Assembly: GCA_015661135.1 (NCBI GenBank) | Contig: JACVXW010000002.1 | Span: 1-26,132 of the forward strand | Source: Chloroflexota bacterium | Lineage (GTDB): Bacteria > Chloroflexota > Limnocylindria > Limnocylindrales > CSP1-4 | Reading direction: 5' to 3' | DNA: 26,132 bases | Part shown: positions 22,882 through 26,132 of the stretch, in pieces | Numbering within the stretch: the stretch's first letter is position 1 | How the letters are laid out: each line of letters opens with the position of its first letter | Notes under the pieces: generated by a model | What the model saw: only the letters and a program-made list of their open reading frames with translations | What the model was told of the DNA's origin: nothing | Database searches by the model: none | Translations under genes and position numbers: made by a program

Positions 22882-24271
22882 ATGACGCAGGCACTCACCT
22901 CGGGGTCGCCCGTGCGCCGCCGCCGAGCCCTGATGGGGCTGCTGGATGCCGACGGCTGGACCTGGGCGTCGGTCAAGGCAACGATCTGGTTCGTGATCCT
23001 CATCTTCATGCTCGCCTACATTCCGGACCGGGCCTATTACTTCACGGTGAACCGAACGCTCGAGTTGGGCCTCCTGGCCTGGTCGCCAGTCAACTTCTGC
23101 CCGGCCGAGAACAAGACGCTGCCCTGCCCGGCGCCCGTCGGTGCCGTGGTCCCCTGGGAACCGTCGCCGCCGGAGCTCGGTCTGCCGGGGCCGCGCACGC
23201 ACGCGGCGGTCGGTCAATTCGGGAGCCGGCTCCTCGTCGTCGGCGGGTCGGACGGGTCGGCGGCCACCACCACGACCTACATCGCGGACCTGAAGAAGGG
23301 CGCGCTCCAGCCCTGGTCGGAGGGGCCGGCCTTGCCGGAGGCAAGGTCAGGGGCCTCGCTCGTGATCGTCGGCAGCGCGGCGTATCTCGTCGGCGGCTCC
23401 GATGTCGACGGCAAGCCGACGGACACGGTCTGGATGCTGCCGGTGGACATCGATACGGCCGAACTCGGCGCATGGGAGGCGGTCGAAGGCCTCTCGCTGC
23501 CGGAGGCTCGGACGGGGGCGTCCGGGCAGGCCGTGGCCGACGGGTTCGTCCTGCTGGGCGGCCGCGGTCCGGATGGCGCTCCGACATCGACCGTCTGGAA
23601 GTCAACCACCGACGCAAAGGGGGTGCTCGGGCAGTTCGAGGTTCAGGCTCCGATGATCGTACCGGTGGCGGACGCCAGCGTCGCCCAGATCGGCGACTTC
23701 GTCTGGCTGTACGGTGGCTCGAGCTTGGACGGACCGGTCGGCGCCGTGCAGCGCGGCACCCTCGAAGCTCGTCCTGTCCTTGAGTCGATCTGCATTCGCG
23801 GGCTTCACCGCGAACGGCGCGCTCTACGTGGTGGGCGGCACCGACGGATCCGCCATCCGGAATGAGATGTACTGGACCGTGCCCGACGCGGACGGCTCCG
23901 TGCCCGGCTGGAAGCACCTGGACCAGACGGACCTGCCGGCCGAGGGTCTTGAAGGGGCCTCGGCGGTCGTCGTGGGCTCGAACGTGATCATCATCGGCGG
24001 GACGATGCGCGACGGGGATCTGTCGAGCGCGGTGCGCGCCAACCTCGCGCCGCAGGAGCCGTTCTTCCAGGCCGGCCTGCTCGGTGCGGTGGTCCCCGCA
24101 CTCCGGATCGAGGGCGAGATCGGGCAACAGCTCGGCTATCTCAGCGCGGCCGGTGCAGGCACCGTGAACTCGGTGATCCTCATCCTGATCGGGTGGGCGT
24201 ACGCGCATCCCAAGTCGGTCCGGGCCTTCATCGACCGTCGGCGCGGACGGCGCCCCGGCCGAGGCGCCTGA
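22882..24271 (+). pseudogene. Kelch-repeat membrane protein, frameshifted
   Basis: The first frame starts at ATG 22882 (AGGA 7 nt upstream). It has a membrane segment (about 34-50, IWFVILIFMLAYI), then kelch units with RLLVVGGSDG, AAYLVGGSDVDGK and FVLLGGRGPDGAPTSTVW, and leaves similarity after GAVQRGTLE (about 23765). The next units continue in the +1 frame from about 23765-23800: GFTANGALYVVGGTDGSAIR, then VIIIGGTMRDGD, and a C-terminal membrane helix (NSVILILIGWAYAH) with a basic tail to TGA 24271. Both halves preserve kelch spacing, so the break is recent, or an assembly or base-calling error. Joined, it is about 463 residues, anchored at both ends, with a beta-propeller outside. Its role in the bc operon is unknown. 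Confidence 0.75.
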
Positions 24272-24274
24272 GCC

Positions 24275-24584
24275 TCAGCCCGGCAGATCGCCCTCGCCCG
24301 GCTCCGGCGGGCCGTATCGGACCGGCAGTCCGGCACGTTCCCAGGCAAGGGTTCCGCCCATCACGTTGGTCACGTCCTGCCAGCCATTCGCGAGCAGGAA
24401 CGCCGTTGCCTGGGCGGAGCGCCCGCCGGACTCGCAGATCACAAGCTCCCTCCGCTCGAACCACCGCGAACTCGCGGGGCTCGCGGACGTCAACCAGGAG
24501 CGGAACGGCCACGGCCTCGTCATCTGTCATGCGTCGCTGGGCCTCGCTCGCGGTGGTGGTCGGGATGCGATTGGGATTGAACAT
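24275..24584 (-). pseudogene. Rhodanese-like protein, internal deletion
   Basis: ATG 24584 has AAGGAG 5 nt upstream and starts MFNPNRIPTTTASEAQRRMT, leading to PLLVDVREPREFAVVRAEG, the first half of a single-domain rhodanese. The second half continues in another frame: ELVICESGGRSAQATAFLLA (with the active-site Cys), then TNVMGGTLAWERAGLPV. The usual stretch of about 25 residues between them (the GHIPGA-like segment) is missing at about 24445-24460. The gene has therefore lost a piece and its frame. The intact family transfers sulfur from thiosulfate or persulfide donors. It converges on the kelch gene with 3 nt between the stops. Confidence 0.7.
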
Positions 24585-24610
24585 GCCGGCTCCTTGCAGG
24601 TCAGGCCGGG

Positions 24611-25018
24611 TCAGGTGAGGTCGGCGAGGTGGGCCCGGCCCGAGAACCCGTCGCCGAGCTCGTGCCACCAGTCGACGTCGTCCTCGCCGAGCCGCCAGCA
24701 CAACCAGATCTGGCGCCCGTTGGCCATGGCCGGAAAGTCGATCAGCCCGGTCTCGATCTCACGGAGGGTGATGTCGCGCTCCACGAGGCCCCCGACGCCA
24801 GCCTGCATCTGATCGATGAGGAACTGCATCCGCAGTCGAAGCGTGCGGGTGTCCGCCGTCGTGGTACCGCGGGCGGTTGCCGGGCTGCCGGACTGCGCCT
24901 CGGCCACGAGGTCCCGCAACCGGATCAGCTCCTCGCGCTGGTCGCGCAGCGAGACGAGGATGTGCTCGACATCAGGGAGGGCCGCGTTCGCCTCGTCGAT
25001 GGAATAGAACCGCGTCAT
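24611..25018 (-). CDS. DUF2203 family protein
   Basis: This 135-residue protein matches the DUF2203 pattern: TRFYSIDEANAALPDVEHIL at the N-terminus, a charged helical middle (LRDQREELIRLRDLVAEA), and the C-terminal IWLCWRLGEDDVDWWHELGD. The family has no established function; the helices suggest a coiled coil. The ATG at 25018 is preferred because TAGAAT lies exactly 7 nt before it, a leaderless promoter. An in-frame start at 25063 would overlap the divergent aminotransferase. Confidence 0.85.
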   Translation of the reverse strand: MTRFYSIDEANAALPDVEHILVSLRDQREELIRLRDLVAEAQSGSPATARGTTTADTRTLRLRMQFLIDQMQAGVGGLVERDITLREIETGLIDFPAMANGRQIWLCWRLGEDDVDWWHELGDGFSGRAHLADLT

Positions 25019-25025
25019 GCAACTG

Positions 25026-25031
25026 ATTCTA
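25026..25031 (-). promoter_or_regulatory. Leaderless -10 box of the DUF2203 gene
   Basis: TAGAAT on the minus strand ends 7 nt before ATG 25018. It is separated by only 6 bp from the opposing box at 25038. Confidence 0.55.
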
Positions 25032-25037
25032 GGCCCG

Positions 25038-25043
25038 TATGAT
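25038..25043 (+). promoter_or_regulatory. Leaderless -10 box of the aminotransferase gene
   Basis: TATGAT ends 7 nt before ATG 25051 and selects that start over the ATG at 25069. It is divergent from and nearly abutting the DUF2203 box. Confidence 0.55.
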
Positions 25044-25050
25044 GCGCGGC

Positions 25051-26132
25051 ATGCGAATTGCATCCCGCATGGACACCATCGGCACCGAGACGGCCTTCGA
25101 GGCCGCCGCTCGGGCCCGCGCGCTCGAGGCGACCGGACGCTCCGTCATCCACCTGGAGATCGGCGAGCCCGATTTCGATACCCCGTCCAACATCCGTGAG
25201 GCGGCGAAGCGGGCGCTCGACGCCGGCTTCACCCACTACCCGCCCTACTTCGGTCTGCCGGCCCTGCGCGAGGCGATCGCGGCGGACGCGTCCGCCCGCA
25301 AGGACATCTCGGTCAAGGCGGATCACGTCGTCGTCACGCCGGGCGCCAAGCCGGTCATGTACTACGCCATGCTGGCGCTCATCGAGCCCGGCGACGAGGT
25401 CATCGTCCCGGACCCCGGCTATCCGATCTACGAATCCATGGTCCGCTTCGCCGGTGGGACGCCGATCCCCCTGCCCATCCGCCAGGAGCGCGAGTTCCGG
25501 GCGGACCTGGACGAACTCGAGTCGCTCGTCACGAAGCGGACCCGGATGCTCGTGTTGAACTCGCCGGCCAACCCGACCGGCGGTCTGTTCACGCGCGAGG
25601 ACATCGTCCGGATCGCCGAGCTGGCCCTGCGGCACGACCTGATCGTCCTGGCCGACGAGATCTACGGCCGGATCATCTACGAGGGCGAGCACGTCTCGAT
25701 CGCGTCGATCCCCGGGATGCTGGAGCGGACGATCATCCTGGACGGCTTCTCGAAGACCTACGCCATGACCGGCTGGCGCCTGGGCTACGCGATCCTGCCG
25801 GACGTCCTGCTCTACCCGTTCGGCCGGCTGATCATCAACTCGGTCTCCGGCACGTCGGCGTTCAGCCAGATGGCGGCCGTGGAGGCGCTGACCGGGCCGC
25901 AGGCCGAGGTCGAGGCGATGGTCGCCGAGTTCAAGGTCCGGCGCGACCTCATCGTGGACGGCCTCAACGCCATTCCCGGCGTTCGCTGCATCCAGCCCCA
26001 CGCCGCGTTCTACGTCTTCCCGGACATCTCGGTGACCGGCCTGGACGGTGCCGAGCTGGCGGATCGGCTGCTCCACGAGGCGGGCGTCAGCGTCCTCGCC
26101 GGGACAGCCTTCGGGCAGATCGGCCGCGACCA
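25051..26132 (+). CDS. Class I/II pyridoxal-phosphate aminotransferase, 3' end outside the window
   Basis: About 360 residues are visible; no stop is reached, so the gene continues past the right edge. It is a fold-type I aminotransferase of the aspartate aminotransferase group. Motifs are VIHLEIGEPDFDTP, the PLP phosphate-loop TPGAKPVMYYAM, NSPANPTGG (N174), ADEIYGRIIY (D202, Y205), and the PLP lysine K235 in DGFSKTYAMTGWR. The outer-strand C-terminal Arg that reads dicarboxylate substrates lies near or beyond the end, so the substrate cannot be called. It is divergent from the DUF2203 gene. Confidence 0.93.
   Translation, partial: MRIASRMDTIGTETAFEAAARARALEATGRSVIHLEIGEPDFDTPSNIREAAKRALDAGFTHYPPYFGLPALREAIAADASARKDISVKADHVVVTPGAKPVMYYAMLALIEPGDEVIVPDPGYPIYESMVRFAGGTPIPLPIRQEREFRADLDELESLVTKRTRMLVLNSPANPTGGLFTREDIVRIAELALRHDLIVLADEIYGRIIYEGEHVSIASIPGMLERTIILDGFSKTYAMTGWRLGYAILPDVLLYPFGRLIINSVSGTSAFSQMAAVEALTGPQAEVEAMVAEFKVRRDLIVDGLNAIPGVRCIQPHAAFYVFPDISVTGLDGAELADRLLHEAGVSVLAGTAFGQIGRD

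Noticed and set aside
23765..23800. Programmed +1 frameshift in the kelch gene
   Set aside because: I see no slippery stop-codon context of the prfB type at the junction; mutation or an assembly error is simpler.
24261..24276. GAGGC-N6-GCCTC hairpin at the convergent kelch/rhodanese ends
   Set aside because: Only 5 bp of stem, overlapping both coding ends, with no U-tract; too weak to call a terminator.

Overview
The window is high-GC bacterial chromosome with dense, short-spaced genes, and there is no phage, plasmid or CRISPR signature. I infer a soil or freshwater Chloroflexota, probably Limnocylindria/Ellin6529-like. The reasons are a split b6-type cytochrome bc operon with an attached cytochrome c-cupredoxin and kelch protein, ECF sigma/anti-sigma pairs whose anti-sigma N-termini carry a family-typical TTPQRR linker, and start codons placed 7-8 nt after a TAnnnT box. 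No 16S rRNA or other marker gene is present, so this assignment is an inference.

Layout. 82-4341 (minus): a membrane-anchored LysM-polysaccharide deacetylase and a 998-residue HTH-GAF-GGDEF protein with its own promoter. 4504-10960 (minus): a repeated stress-signalling region with two complete ECF sigma/anti-sigma cassettes, each translationally coupled. Between them lies a third, decayed cassette: a 28-codon sigma stub, a frameshifted anti-sigma-like gene and a serine-hydrolase tail. 11098-13492 (minus): a GIDE-domain membrane protein, a PQQ/WD-like hypothetical protein and a YbaK-family deacylase. 13544-16318 (plus): a HAD phosphatase, thiamine pyrophosphokinase, a BCP-type peroxiredoxin and, after a hairpin-bearing gap, a PIG-L deacetylase. 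16315-17505 (minus): an unknown anchored protein that converges on the PIG-L gene.

17736-24271 (plus) is the most striking block. It is a respiratory operon that runs from a GltD-like NAD(P)H flavoprotein with N-terminal and C-terminal Fe-S clusters, through cytochrome b6-like and subunit IV-like proteins and a Tat-type Rieske protein, to a membrane-anchored cytochrome c fused to a plastocyanin-like domain and a frameshifted kelch protein. Its composition suggests electrons pass from a soluble NAD(P)H/ferredoxin-type flavoprotein through the quinone pool and b6c complex to heme c and blue copper. The flavoprotein-to-complex link is inferred from gene order only.

24275-26132: a rhodanese broken by an internal deletion, a DUF2203 protein, and a class I aminotransferase that runs off the right edge. 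The last two are transcribed divergently from TAnnnT boxes only 6 bp apart.

Recurrent themes are 1-4 nt stop/start overlaps (6568, 8336, 10409, 12917, 14879, 19568), leaderless promoters at isolated genes, and four broken or remnant genes in 26 kb.
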